A stretch of DNA of 64,000 nt from Zhengitettix transpicula. Lineage: Eukaryota; Arthropoda; Insecta; Orthoptera; Tetrigidae. Below the pieces are notes generated by a model. That model ran no database searches and was not told the origin of the DNA. It saw only the letters and a list, made by a program, of their open reading frames with translations. The stretch is from contig CM073596.1 of assembly GCA_037074705.1 (NCBI GenBank), positions 56,634,001 to 56,698,000 of the forward strand. Direction: 5' to 3'. Position 1 is the first letter of the stretch; every line of letters begins with the position of its first letter. Below are positions 35,855 to 48,719 of this stretch, piece by piece. The position numbers were made by a program, and so were the translations under genes.

Positions 35855-36354
35855 TTTTTTTTTTGGGGGGTGTAGACAGGCTATGTATAGGGTAATCCAC
35901 ATAGTGGCAACTCTAATAGCATAGGAAAGGGATTTGAAAGGGGGGATGCGGAAGGGTGGAGGAAGATAGCCAAGGGTAACTAGGGCCCCCGGGCTATGGT
36001 TTAAGGATCCTACCCGGCATTCGCCTTAAAGAAATGCAGGACAAACCCTAAAAAAACCTGCATCAGGTAGGTCGGGCATTTGGTACTTGTCCCACGCCCT
36101 TCCGATAGCGGGAGAGGGGTTAGCTGTGGGGTCGCAGCTTTCCCCTCGCCGTGCCTTGACCAATTTAGGAGGCAGCTGGCCGACTATTCCAATAGGAATA
36201 GCGGACAACTCTTACCGTATGCCCAAGGTCTGGGACCCCGGAACATACACCTGTCAAAAAGGCTGAGGTGCCTCGGCATGTGGGCACCTTAGTTCAAAAA
36301 ACCAGAGAGATGTGAAGGCATCCCCAAAGGTAGCCTCCGCCAGTGCTCTCTGGG
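35855..36354 (-). mobile_element. Family S retroposon, copy S9 (type II, near full length)
   Basis: T run, then a diverged 3' end (GTAGACAGGCTATGTATAGG), then type II body markers GGGCATTTGGTACTTG and GGGGTCGCAGC. The 5' region carries CCAGAGAG (36302-36309) and CTCTCTGG (36346-36353), a stem at the place where type I has GGAGAGG/CCTCTCC. It directly abuts S8b. Confidence 0.8.
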
Positions 36355-38495
36355 AGAGACCCAAATATGCCTTAAGAATACATATCGTATGTGAAGGAAA
36401 ATCAATTTATTGTCTACAATTGCGTTTTTTTGTGTTTATATCCTAATACATATATACGAATGTAATTATAGATATTTTTTGTTCATCCTAGTACCTGAAA
36501 CAATTCTGTAAGGGTGTAAGTGCTTGTGATTGTTGGCTCCTTAGTGTGGCCGTCAATAACCTGTCCCACGGTCCCAATTTGCTGCCAATAATGTAATAAG
36601 GGGGCGCGAACGCCTCGAGCACATTCGTCACCGTGCAATTATGTCGACGAGCAGCTGTCAAAGTTGCTAGAACAAGCCCTTCAGTACATATACACGTCAG
36701 GCTCGTATTAGCAGGGTACATGGAGTGGACATTTCACACCAAAAGGTCATGTGTCTCTCGTTTACCAACCGATTTACATAATAAAAAATCACAATCTACG
36801 TCAAACTGTAAAAACATTAAACAAATCGTTAATTATAAAACCCTTTAAAATATAAAATAAATTATACCTTTTTTAACGAATTTTGATATTAAAATAAACA
36901 ATTTCTGACTTCTTGAAGGAACCGGAGAACATTCCTAAATAATTATGAATGATGAATAGGGATTAAATTGATTTTATTTACTTTAGTGCACAAAAGCCGC
37001 GAGTTTCTTTTTTTTAAAAAAAACTGAGATCATTATCGTTCTGCGCGGTAAATCGATAGTTCGCACTTTGAATAGAGTAAAAATGTAATAATTAATTTTT
37101 AAAATAATTTAGAATTGAGTAATAATTAATTTGTCAAGAAATTTGGAAAATAATTGAAATTAAGTTATAAAATTCATAATACGTAAAACTTAACTCGTTT
37201 TATAACAATACCGCCATTAAAGGCTGTTAAATCTACTCGTTGGCCCGAGTCTTCAGAAGCACAAAATCACAAGTCTATATTGGTTTCGCTCAATAGGGAA
37301 TTCAGTACGATATCTTAGCAAAATTCCCGTATATATATATATATATATATATTCAATCAAGTGTATACGTTATACGATTCTCAGTCTAAGCAATATTTGC
37401 TATTCTTGACCAAAAGTGGTATTAAATATGAAATGTGCCCAGAATTTTAAAAAATATTAGCCTTGAGAAACTAATCTGAACGACGGATGAAAAAAAATAT
37501 TTGTTTAGATGAACCATGATGGAAGTTTCCGTTTTCTTCCACGACTCCCTTCCATTAGTCGGTAGGGAAACCCTTCTGCTAATGTGCTGCACTTCCTTCC
37601 TAATGCAAAGCCGTCTCCTTGTAATCTGTTAGCATTATTTCGCTTTTAAATATCTACGGTATTGCATCAGCAACCCCCTCCCCCACCCTTTAGTACCTTC
37701 CAACCCATTTATATCTTCCGCCCCTAAACTTCCCTCTCGCGGTAAATTGAACTTAACGGGCGTCAGGTCATGTAATTTTCACATGAAGGACGTTTTTCTG
37801 TGTCGAGACGGTGATAACGAGGACATAAGGAAGGATACGGGTGTGGTCATGCCGTGTCTACGGAATAAGAACGAGACCCAGCCAATAATAAATAATAAGA
37901 GATTATATGAAAATTACGTATCTTCTATGGTCAATAATTCCAAATAATTTTTTTTTGTGATAAAAGAAAAACTTCAATGGTACAGCTATTATCAACACAC
38001 TAACCTTAATAATTCAATTGAGGGCAATTCTCTCAATGGCAAGCGTGTCAAATAAAAACTTTTATTTGTCTTCAGAATTTTCACCTTAGAAATGGCTACT
38101 TTTGTCATTTTCTTAAGAGCTGGTTTAAGAAGACTTCTCTGATTAAGAGTAGAGACGAGTTAAAAGTTTGACAGTGGTTTGAATATTTAACAAGGATCCG
38201 TTTCAAAGTCACTAGGTAGAGTACAAAATGCTGTTTCCCCTGAAAAAGCCTTTTTCAAACTCGCCTTTCATTCAAATATAGACTCAATAAAAATTCTTTC
38301 ACTGAATTTTACCATTCCAATATTCGTCATTCTGTTTCGTGTATTGACTTGTCCGCCGTTTGTGTTTGTTTTTCTTCATAGTGAGCGTGTGTCAGGTTCT
38401 GTGTTTATTCTCGTGTGATGTGTGATTCCATATTTTATGATAGTTAATTCTCTAAATATTTATTTTTATCCAGGGCGAATTGAATGTGTTTGAGT
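36355..38495. other. Unique DNA with GC-balanced islands
   Basis: AT-rich, with islands at 36490-36740 and 37530-37900 and a TA run at 37330-37352. Open frames of 66-77 codons here have no recognised domain. Confidence 0.4.
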
Positions 38496-38710
38496 ACTGT
38501 AAATATTATATTATACCCTTACTTTATAGAAACTTTAAATAATTTTTATTATTATTACAAATAATGTTAGTTATGTTGAACAGAGAAATTTGAGTTATGT
38601 TTATGTTAACTTCTAATAGTTATTAAATGTAGCATCCAATAATTATATTGTAATTTTATGTAATGATGTATGCTAGTTTCTCATATGAGGACTGATGAAA
38701 TAAAATAAAA
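38496..38710 (+). repeat. Dispersed repeat, LINE 3'-end-like, copy 2
   Basis: Partner of 17792-18004 with the same ordered landmarks and a terminal AAATAAAATAAAA tail. It is moderately diverged, so neither copy is recent. Confidence 0.55.
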
Positions 38711-40062
38711 ATATTTTATCTACATCCCAATATATATTTTGTACACTTCAACATTGAAATCTTGTTAAAACTAATATTATATAATTATGCAATAATTACA
38801 ATTATCTGACATGCTTAAATTTTATAATAAATAAATAAATTTGCCTTGAATCCTTCATCAGGTGTACATTGGAGTAATTTAGGAGTTTGAGAATAATAAA
38901 TAAATTGTTATCATATCCACGACACTCTGCCAAAAATTTATATATAAATACGATTTGAGAAATAATTTTAAGTTAAATTTATTTATGCATAAAATTTTTA
39001 TTTATTCATTTTATAGTTAATTGGACACATTAAAAAACATTTATTCCGCTAATAGGACGAACATGTTGATTTCCTTACAGTAATTTTCTTTGCGTCGGTA
39101 AGTATTGAGTGAACCACTACAGATATATTTAACTACACTTACACGCGTATTTAATATTTGTAAAGAGTGAGTACCAGTCATGTTTCATGTTCCTCGATAT
39201 GAGCGGGAATTGTTTTAAGCGTTGTGACAAGAAAATCTTTAGTGAATTCCATTATTTTTTAACAAGGATTTATAAAAAAAAAAAATCCACGAAACAGCAA
39301 CACGATTCACTGTTCTAATTTAGACCGAGAATTTTTTAGTTTTGTGTTTATAAAATAATTACTGTCACGGCGCTGTCATTAAATAAGCTTGCTCATAATC
39401 ATCAACGTAGTTTTTCGAATATTTTATCTGCGGATTAAGAAACGTCATTTTATCGACGACGACCAAGATTGCGTCGTCCTCGTGGCTTTGCTGAATGGTA
39501 ATCTGGCTCTTTGAAGATTTCCAACTCCCCAAACGTCTGTCTGTCTGTCTGTCTTTAAAAGCTCGGAACTCCACTTTCGCGACGACTTTTGCGTCTCAGA
39601 TAACATCAGCACCAGCAGCGGGATGACGGATGTATATATGTATACACAAACTGGGACGCTTTTCATCTACGTATAAACACATTGGCGGCATCCCAAAGAG
39701 ACAGTCTGCTTGTAATAAGGGCTTTTAGCGGAAGGCCGCATTAAGAAGAAACCCTGGTCTAATCCTTCACGAACGGCTCGGACGAATGAAGGTGCATTTG
39801 GTTCGCTGTAACCGTCAGAAGGAGAGATTATGACGATTCTGGAGCAACGAATGAAAGGTGGGAATTGACAAGAATAATCTTTTCCAGCCGGGGATTTTGT
39901 GGAGGACGTGTCTAAAGTAGACCTCAAGAGACGATCCGGTACACTAAATTGAAAATTTTGAAGAGATACGTAATGGACAGTTTTTTTTAAAGAAATAAAC
40001 TGCTGTAAGGAAAAATAAATTTGCTACAGCTGTACAACTGTTGTTGTTTCTTTTAAAATCAT
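38711..40062. other. AT-rich unique DNA
   Basis: A short CTGT run at 39535-39554; a GC-balanced stretch at 39440-39930. No gene supported. Confidence 0.4.
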
Positions 40063-41803
40063 AATCATTATATATATAAATACATATATAAAAGAAAATA
40101 CTATCTTCTAAATTCATCTTCTACCTTATATATTTTTTAAAAATTATCTTCTTTTATATATAAGGAAGGAAATTAAATATATATATACATATATAAAAGA
40201 AAATACTATCTTCTAAATTCATCTTCAAACCTTATATATTTTTTAAAATTATCTTCTTTTATATATATATAAGGAAGGAAATTAAATATATATATATACA
40301 TATATAAAAGAAAATACTATCTTCTAAATTCATCTTCTACCTTATATATTTTTTAAAATTATCTTCTTTTATATATATATAAGGAAGGAAATTAAATATA
40401 TATATACATATATAAAAGAAAATACTATCTTCTAATTTCATCTTCTACCTTATATATTTTTTAAAATTATCTTCTTTTATATATATATAAGGAAGGAAAT
40501 TAAATATATATATATACATATATAAAAGAAAATACTATCTTCTAAATTCATCTTCTACCTTATATATTTTTTAAAAATTATCTTCTTTTATATATATATA
40601 AGGAAGGAAATTAAATATATATATATACATATATAAAAGAAAATACTATCTTCTAAATTCATCTTCTACCTTATATATTTTTTAAAATTATCTTCTTTTA
40701 TATATATATAAGGAAGGAAATTAAATATATATATACATATATAAAAGAAAATACTATCTTCTAATTTCATCTTCTACCTTATATATTTTTTAAAATTATC
40801 TTCTTTTATATATATATAAGGAAGGAAATTAAATATATATATATACATATATAAAAGAAAATACTATCTTCTAAATTCATCTTCTACCTTATATATTTTT
40901 TAAAAATTATCTTCTTTTATATATAAGGAAGGAAATTAAATATATAAATACATATATAAAAGAAAATACTATCTTCTAAATTCATCTTCTACCTTATATA
41001 TTTTTTAAAATTATCTTCTTTTATATATATAAGGAGGGAAATTAAATATATAAATACATATATAAAAGAAAATACTATCTTCTAAATTCATCTTCTACCT
41101 TATATATTTTTTAAAAATTATCTTCTTTTATATATAAGGAAGGAAATTAAATATATAAATACATATATAAAAGAAAATACTATCTTCTAAATTCATCTTC
41201 TACCTTATATATTTTTTAAAATTATCTTCTTTTATATATATATAAGGAAGGAAATTAAATATATATATACATATATAAAAGAAAATACTATCTTCTAAAT
41301 TCATCTTCTACCTTATATATTTTTTAAAATTATCTTCTTTTATATATATATAAGGAAGGAAATTAAATATATATATACATATATAAAAGAAAATACTATC
41401 TTCTAATTTCATCTTCTGCCTTATATATTTTTTAAAATTATCTTCTTTTATATATATATAAGGAAGGAAATTAAATATATATATATATACATATATAAAA
41501 GAAAATACTATCTTCTAAATTCATCTTCTACCTTATATATTTTTTAAAATTATCTTCTTTTATATATATATAAGGAAGGAAATTAAATATATATATACAT
41601 ATATAAAAGAAAATACTATCTTCTAAATTCATCTTCTACCTTATATATTTTTTAAAATTATCTTCTTTTATATATATAAGGAAGGAAATTAAATATATAT
41701 ATACATATATAAAAGAAAATACTATCTTCTAAATTCATCTTCTACCTTATATATTTTTTAAAATTATCTTCTTTTATATATATATAAGGAAGGAAATTAA
41801 ATA
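40063..41803. repeat. Satellite array, 16 copies of ~108 bp
   Basis: The landmark GAAAATACTATCTTCTA occurs 16 times from 40094 to 41715 at spacings of 105-112 bp. Length changes come mainly from the TA-rich segments. Each monomer holds inverted arms TATATAAAAGAA and TTCTTTTATATA, so it can form a hairpin. The variant CTAATTTCAT marks copies 4, 7 and 13 in place of CTAAATTCAT. The five-A form TTAAAAATTATC marks copies 1, 5, 8 and 10. Copies 4-5 and 7-8 thus repeat a pattern three monomers (329 bp) apart, a sign of block duplication. Copies 9-11 share TATAAATACATA. Confidence 0.95.
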
Positions 41804-42774
41804 TTTAGGTTTTTAACCTCTCATATAAATTATGTTCATTTTTATGACACAAATATACACTTAATAAAAATTGCTGGGTGCGACATTTTGCGTCACGTGG
41901 CGTCAAGTATTAATAGTATTATTATGTTATTAACGTCTCTATGCTAATTTTTCAAAAAAATTGACCCAGATAAAAATCATATATACTGAAAATATTTTTC
42001 AATTTAAGTGTTACAGTACCGATTGCCTGTAGACCTGTAAACATAAGATACAGATGTACACAGATAAAAAAAATTGTTTCTAATTCTACTGTCTGTAATT
42101 ATAGTCTGTAATATAGGACAAAATTTTCTTAAATATATAAAATGATCATTTCAGGTGAATTTATAATTCTTTTTTTGTTTGTCCTATGTGACAAACATTG
42201 CAGTCTTTACAGGAAATTTTATATATTACAATAAGCTTATCTAAAATAGTGATATAATCATTGCAATTTTTAATAATAAATTATAAATAATTTTTTGATA
42301 TATATATACCTCTGTGTTGTGCGATTTAACTTGATGGTTAAGTGGTTAGGGGATTTTATATTTGAGCAGTCATGTGTTAATATATTTCTTGATAAAAGTT
42401 ATCGGATAAAAATTAGCCAACAAAATTTCTGTAACTATTTATAATTTATTATTATTAAAACTAGGGTAGGAAAGACGAATTGATTTGTGAACTAAATTGT
42501 AGAATATAGCGCGTTTCCAAAATAATGTTTGAGTGAAAATTAATAATCCTTCCAGTAAACGTCGGTTTGAGAAACCAATTAGTTAGTAATTTATTGCCTT
42601 TCACCGAAACTTAGAAAACCAGAAAAATAAGGGAGCGTTATTTTTAATTTCGTAGGAGATTTGCAGCTTTGGTTTAGAATCACTGAATACATTGATTAAC
42701 CGGTCAATCAAAGTTTTAGAAACAATTAAAAAAAAGTCGCAACGTGTAAAGTAAACTGACTGTGTTTAGCCGAA
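41804..42774. other. AT-rich flank of the satellite
   Basis: Mostly featureless. Around 42327-42360 GATGGTTAAGTGGTTAGGGG recalls a tRNA A box (TGGCNNAGTGG), but no T-arm follows, so no tRNA gene or SINE is called. Confidence 0.35.
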
Positions 42775-43525
42775 TCTATATAATAAAATAGGATGTATAT
42801 TTGTATGTATGTATATTTACGTTAATTTCTATACAAATTTAAACGCGTGGACAGATTGCAACAAAAATTGGTAGACATATTTTTAAAAACGCAAGAAACG
42901 GTACTGTGGGGAGTGAGAAACCCCTAGCATAAAGGTGGAAAGAATTATAATTGAAAAACGTGATAATGTTGTGTTAAATTGCAGCGCGACAATAGACCAT
43001 GACGTCACGCGATAGAGAGAGAGAGACGTTACTAAGCGACGAACAAAGGAAATAGTTCCTTTTTCCGTAATGAAATAAAGCAGAAATATTTTCATTGAAT
43101 AAAAAGTATAATTTTATCCCGACTCCATTGAATGATAATAAAAAACAATACGAAATATTTTACGATCCTTGCGGAAATTGTAAGTTAATTTTCTTGTCAT
43201 ATTAGTGACTCCAATATGGCGACTATTTGTTTACATTGTGAATCTAGATAAGAATTTCATCAATTTAATCTTTCGTAATGTCTGCAGAATGAGGGACTTT
43301 TATATCCTGCGATACTCAAGGAGAATATTTAAGAAGAAATGCGAAGGTATGTTTTAATATATTTTATAGCTGTTTAATTAATTCATTATCGGTCGAAAGT
43401 ATGTACGGAACTAGGAACAGTTAAATTTAGGTTTAATGTCTTCTTGGCCAAAGATTAGTATAGAATTAAATACATTTTCGGGTTTGTATAAATAAGTACA
43501 CGGGCAACGCCGGGCACCCAGCTGG
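42775..43525 (+). mobile_element. Non-autonomous Helitron-like element, copy H2
   Basis: Begins TCTATATAATAAAATAGG directly after A (42774). It ends CGGGCAACGCCGGGCACCC then AGCTGG directly before T (43526). A TC start, a GC-rich hairpin near the end, a CTRR terminus (here CTGG) and insertion between A and T are the Helitron signature. The 751-bp body has no Rep/helicase gene. It shares its last ~25 bp with element H1 but has a different 5' part. That 5' part (TTCTATACAAATTTAAACGC) resembles the start of the modules in the tandem array. Confidence 0.75.
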
Positions 43526-44395
43526 TATACAATACGCTACACTAAACAATAGTGAATAAGATTATATAAAACATATTCCCTGAGTTAAATTTCAAATTAT
43601 TTATCTATAAACTGGAATTTAAAAAATGGAAGTAAATTCTAACAATATGCGACGGGGGAGAATGCTTAATGTATGGAAACATAAATATAAATCAGTCTAC
43701 GGCTTTTCTGTTGTAACGTTTGCGGCAGAACAGTATACCGTACTATTTGAAAAGTATACAACCCTCTTATCGCAAGTTGAATCTTCCGCAACGTTACTTC
43801 TGACTCAGCAAGCAACCCTTCACCTCCTCCTCGCTGACTGTTATCGCCGCATTAATGATCACGCACGTACTTGGTCCTGTATATGACGTAGGATGTTGAA
43901 GGGTTGCCATCCCCTCGGAAACGGCATGAAGAATAACACAGAATATCGTTAACCCTAACCATCGTCTTGAAGGATATGGTATCGTTACCCTGACATTCAT
44001 TATAACATACGTCATGAGAAAATATGAAAGAATGCTAATAGATTAGAATAAGCATTTACTAACATTTTTTTTAAAACACACGTCTACTCTTTTCGTAAGA
44101 AATACGGCAAGGTCTAATTTAATTTGTAAGAAAGGGCTTATCTAAAAAATGTGCTATTTTATTATCTTATAAAAGCTTTCCATTTACGAAAACGTCACTT
44201 TCTTCATTACAATATTTCCAGACAAAATAATATTAGTTCATACGGGTCACCAATAACCACGATGTCGACGCGACCATTATAAATCGCAATAAATAATAAT
44301 AATAATAATAGTTTTTTTAGAAAAAAAAAAGATTAAAATATTGTAAAATACGTTAATGTAATTTACCGGGAAAAATATGATGTATAATTGGGAAT
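43526..44395. other. AT-rich spacer with one untyped open frame
   Basis: An 86-codon ATG frame at 43626-43886 has no recognised domain or supporting context. A short AAT repeat lies at 44289-44311. Confidence 0.35.
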
Positions 44396-44575
44396 TTCGT
44401 AGCATACGTCGTTTATCGACAAAAGCCACGCACATTGGATGAACTTGGAGAATCCATCGTACATTCATGTGAAAATATCCAACTGAACACGTTGCAGTCA
44501 GTAGTTCGTGCTGCAGTTCGGCGACATCGTTTGTGGGTGGATGTTAATGGTGATCATTTCAAACACCTACAGTGA
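44396..44575 (+). pseudogene. Tc1/mariner-type transposase C-terminal remnant
   Basis: The frame reads VVYRQKPRTLDELGESI, then LNTLQSVVRAAVRRHRLWV, then NGDHFKHLQ and a stop at 44573-44575. This is the C-terminal end of IS630/Tc1/mariner-like transposases of insects, where KPRTLDEL...I and the closing NGGHFEHL are characteristic. About 58 codons are left out of roughly 340, so the whole DDE catalytic core is missing. There is no internal stop in the surviving part. The start is set where the similarity fades. Confidence 0.8.
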
Positions 44576-44675
44576 TATCTTTAAGTTGGACTTTAAGAGC
44601 TACACTTTCACCAAAAAAGAGACAACTCCGTCAATTAGTTTGCAAGTTATGGACATTTTTTTGGGCCCCTCTGTA
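44576..44675 (+). mobile_element. 3' end of the mariner-like element with decayed terminal repeat
   Basis: The 100 bp after the transposase stop end in GGACATTTTTTTGGGCCCC, then TCTGTA. Many insect elements of this type end in TTTTTGGGACACCCTGTA, so this is a slightly altered right terminal inverted repeat. The left repeat and most of the gene are gone. Confidence 0.65.
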
Positions 44676-47600
44676 CTTATGGATGATATATTATGTTTTA
44701 ATTTTTTCTTATATTTTTCTACGCCCATAATCGTTATAACTGTACATTTATGACCTAAATATCAATTAAACATAGCCCATAAATTTCCAGTATTTATCTC
44801 CGGAAATAACTTTTTGTACCTAATCTTTAATGCGGAAAAGGAAATCAATTGATATGGTAATACCTAGTAATGTATAATCCTATCTTACTAAAATTTAGTC
44901 GCTTAGAAATATATAACCACAAGTGGGTAAATTTTACATCTCATATTTTTATTGTTTACGAGTATTGCAAAGTGATCTTAAACGTCAATACAAATTTATG
45001 TTACATTTTTTACGAAAACATTTTAATCGAAGCCGAAATAATTGTCAATTTTTTTACTGTTACTTGATAACTCGGTAATTTTTTTCTAAATGCGGGAACC
45101 TCAGTTTTTGAATAAAACCATTTTCCTTTCAGTAATCTAAACTTGAATAAATTTTATTATTAATAACGTTATAATATTGGGTTTAATCGGAGCATATACG
45201 TCTAAAATCTTATCTAGGCGTCAGTAGGTGCTCCGTGAACTCTTTCTTTCCTTTCCAGGTCATGCTTGATTTCAGTTATGGTCAATACACGTCATGTCAC
45301 TTAGTTGGTCTGACTACAGTTTCGAAACAATGAGTGAATTCTCGCTAACCGTAAGGGAAGCTAAGGATACGGGCACAGCTTTGATTAGCTTACATGTAAA
45401 GTTTGGTTGAGGGGGAGGAATATCTTAAACTGTCCGTGCGCCGGATATTGAACGCATCCCCTAGAGCGTGAAGATGATACGCGCCATCTGCTGACTGCCG
45501 TGGCTATTATTTGTGCGCTTTCCGCATACTCATACGGAATAGGGGGAGAAACCTTCCCCTTTCCGAAATCCTCCCCACTCCCCTGACAATGTCCTTCAAT
45601 CAATAACCCCTGCAGATCACCTCTGACTGCCGCATCCCTGGACCTTTTTTTCCTCTTCACTTTTAATTAAAAACCGAGGTCCCTTTGATTTCATTCTCTG
45701 TACTTCTGGGAGAGAAAACGAATTAAGATAATTATATTTGATTGGACGTCCTTTTCCTCTTGTGACGTGAACGCCAGTATTGAATCTTCAGCCCTCCTGA
45801 CCCCCAAGGTTGGTGCTACTGTGTAGAGATTGTCTCCACCGTCAATGGTTCAAGGAATTACGTGCCACTTCTTTCAAACTAAATAAACTTGCACATATAG
45901 TAAGTGAACTTTCAAGTAATAGTAGTTAAATTAATTTTTCATCTAGAGACAGGAATATTTTGCGAAATATAAATGGAGGGATCCGTGCAAAAGAAATTTA
46001 AAATTACGAAGAGGACTTTTTTCTTTGTCAATCTTATTTTGTCTCAGTTGATAGCGCTTTGCATGGGCTTCGACATAAGCCATTTAAAAGGAGATTCAGC
46101 ACATATTTTAGTAAAAAAAACGTAGAAAGTGGGGAGAAAAACAGTTAAAACCGTTTCAATAGAAAAACTGTGTGTAGTTTCGGGGTCATAAGAATTAAGA
46201 TCTACGGTATGGATCAATTCAATGTACTCAGAGTCCGCCGCTTTAGGAAACGAATTATCATGCAATGAAGACACTGATTCATATTAAACAAGATCTAGAA
46301 CTTGTTTGAATCCACAAGTTGCTGCCAAGGATCATTGATTCGCAAGGGCAACAGGTGACTCCGTGGATGGGCTGGAATTTCTTGCAAGTTTAGGAGAAGA
46401 GCTTGAAAGAAATCAACACAATCGAAAGTTGTAAAACGATCATTAAATATTCCAACATAGCGAATTCCAAATTTATCTTATATTTATATTTTACCCTAAG
46501 TTTATAAAATATTATTTATAATTTCCAACACAATATAAAAATTTATATAAAAGTTATTTTATTACTATGTGAATGATAAAAATCTTTGGGATGAAATATA
46601 AATATACTACAACAAATATCAAAATAAATTGAGAAAAAGATTAGTCACTTGCTTTTTTACAAATATTTCGGTAAATAATACAGTATTATAAATTAAATAA
46701 AATGTTCTGTTTATATAAGTAATTTATTACAACTCATTATAAAATTTAACTTTAATTTATTTCTCTAATGACAAAAAAACGATTCACAAATAATACATTT
46801 GCATTCCTATTCCGTAATAAAAATCTATTATGTGAAATTAAAATCTTGTTAATATAATTTTCTGGAAATTTTAACAATGTAAAATTACGTTTTTATGAGG
46901 GAGTGCCTGATGTGAGTCCAACCTTTGGAGACAAAAGGATGACGGACCGCATGACAAGTTGCAGGGAAGGAGGACGGGGGTTGGGGGCACAGTATTGTAC
47001 CGGTGGTTCTGATCTGGAAGACGTACAAGTTACAGGCCGTCCACGTACGCATACAATACGTCACTCACCCCTCGCATTGCATCCACACACCCACCCCCAA
47101 TGCTGTCAAAGCTGATTGAACGGGCTCATTGACGTGATCAATGGCGCAGTGCGGACTGCTTTGCAAGCATTAACAGCCACGTGCGGACGCTGATTTTTCA
47201 CCTGCTCTCTTTTTCTCTATAAATAAAAAAGGAGCGCTTTTTCCGATTGGGTCTGTCAGCGGGTTCACTTTGCAGAGTTTTGCAGGTCATTTATGGACGT
47301 CGTTATCATAACGTCTCCCACTTCCGAATCGAAATAACGTGTTGCGTGGTCAGGAGTCGTTATTATACTTCCTAAAAAAATGACTTGGTGGGTTGGTCGA
47401 AAGAATTATACAGTTTGTGGAATTAGTTCAAGCCTTCCTAGATATACTATACATAAACAAAGAGGAGGGACAGTCATTAATCAAAAGCACGAATAAGCAC
47501 TTAAATATTTAACTATAAAACTGACCACGCTAGACGAATATATTAATGAATGAAAATGATAACTTGCATCTGATATGTGAGTAAACAATTGCACAAACAG

Positions 47601-48269
47601 TGTGTTATACATAGACATGAATCTTAATGAATAGACTTTTGTTTACTTCGTAGTAGGATTGCTGACATGAATATTAAACCAAATCAATCAAATTTGTTTC
47701 AACAGATTGGATTTTACGTTCATTGTGAAACAATTATGAACAGCATAATGTTCATTTTAGCTTACTTCTGTCAGGTTACCCTAATAATATTAACAAGTAT
47801 CAAAATTGAAAAAACTGCATAAAAAGAAGTGAATCAAGAATTCGCTCCCTATACAACCAATTAACTACTTCTCACTACAGCCTCTCTGCAGATCGACCCT
47901 CGGTACGACTGGTCTAGGAAAACCACACTTGCAATCCACACCAGTAGTGCTTCCTCCTCAACGTTTGCAGCCATCCAAGCACTGGTAGAGTTCTTCACCG
48001 ACACAGGACTAGACAAAGAAGTCTAACCCACTATAGCTTCCTTACTAAAAATAACCTAACAACTATCTACACTGAGTTACTTAATATGTTGTATAGTTAT
48101 ATTATACAGTTGACACGTCTTTAAACAACCCATTCAAAAAAGATGTGAAAGAGAAATTGACCAAACGGTTTCTTTTATTAATGTTTAATACAAAATTATA
48201 ATAGAGAACATAAGCTTTAAACTCTAATTTTTTTTATTACCCATGTAGTGTTACGACAGTGTAAGTTCA
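44676..48269. other. Unique DNA with GC-balanced islands
   Basis: AT-rich with islands at about 45230-45850 and 46890-47360. At 47869-48026 a short frame looks coding-like (separate entry). No gene supported. Confidence 0.35.
47869..48026 (+). pseudogene. Unassigned coding-like fragment
   Basis: About 52 codons read IDPRYDWSRKTTLAIHTS, then TFAAIQALVEFFTDTGLDK and a stop. The composition is protein-like and differs from the AT-rich frames around it. A CTCTCTGCAG run just before IDP resembles a splice acceptor. I do not recognise the family. It may be the C-terminal end of a transposon protein or a lone pseudo-exon. Confidence 0.25.
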
Positions 48270-48440
48270 CCACAGCAAGCCCCACTCCAGCCATTGGGAG
48301 GGTGTGTGACAAGTATCAAGAGTCCTACCTACCTGATGCAGGTTTCTAGGATTTTCCTCGCAATAAACAGTTAAGTGAATGACGGGTAGGATCCTTAAAC
48401 TATAGCACGGGGAAACTAGTTAGTCATTGGCTACCTTATT
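48270..48440 (+). mobile_element. Family S retroposon, copy S10 (old, diverged)
   Basis: Recognisable by CACAGCAAGCCCC, TGACAAGTATCAA, CCTGATGCAGGTTTCTAGG and GGGTAGGATCCTTAAACTAT. Substitutions and small indels are many, and the tail is lost. It is clearly older than the other copies and shows that the family has been active over a long time. Confidence 0.65.
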
Positions 48441-48718
48441 CTCCGTTACTAAATTATGGTTAGTGGATAGTACTGAGGAAAGAGTTACCAGAGGGTAGGT
48501 GGGAATTGTAGTTACCCTTATACCTGCACTTAGGACAAAAAGGATGAAAAATGGGATATACATTAACCAGAAAAATAGCTTTGACTGAGGACTGTAAATT
48601 TAACGGAAAATCACAGTTAATTGTTTGAAATAATGACCACTTCATGTTAGCTCACAATCCTCTCAAATTGAAAACCCTGAGCACTATAAAATTATTCTTT
48701 AGTGAAAATATAATCTTA

Positions 48719-48719
<1 letters not shown>

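Noticed and set aside
40063..41803. Regularly spaced repeats resembling a CRISPR array
   Set aside because: Monomers are contiguous with no unique spacers, the setting is eukaryotic and no cas genes occur. It is a satellite.
42327..42360. tRNA A-box-like run GATGGTTAAGTGGTTAGGGG
   Set aside because: No cloverleaf can be completed: anticodon and T arms are missing.
43626..43886. 86-codon ATG frame beside the Helitron-like element
   Set aside because: No recognised domain and no codon or splice evidence; of a length expected by chance in 64 kb.
45259..45351. Exon-like interval between TTTCCAG and GTAAGG
   Set aside because: All three frames contain stops, so it could only be an untranslated exon, for which there is no evidence.
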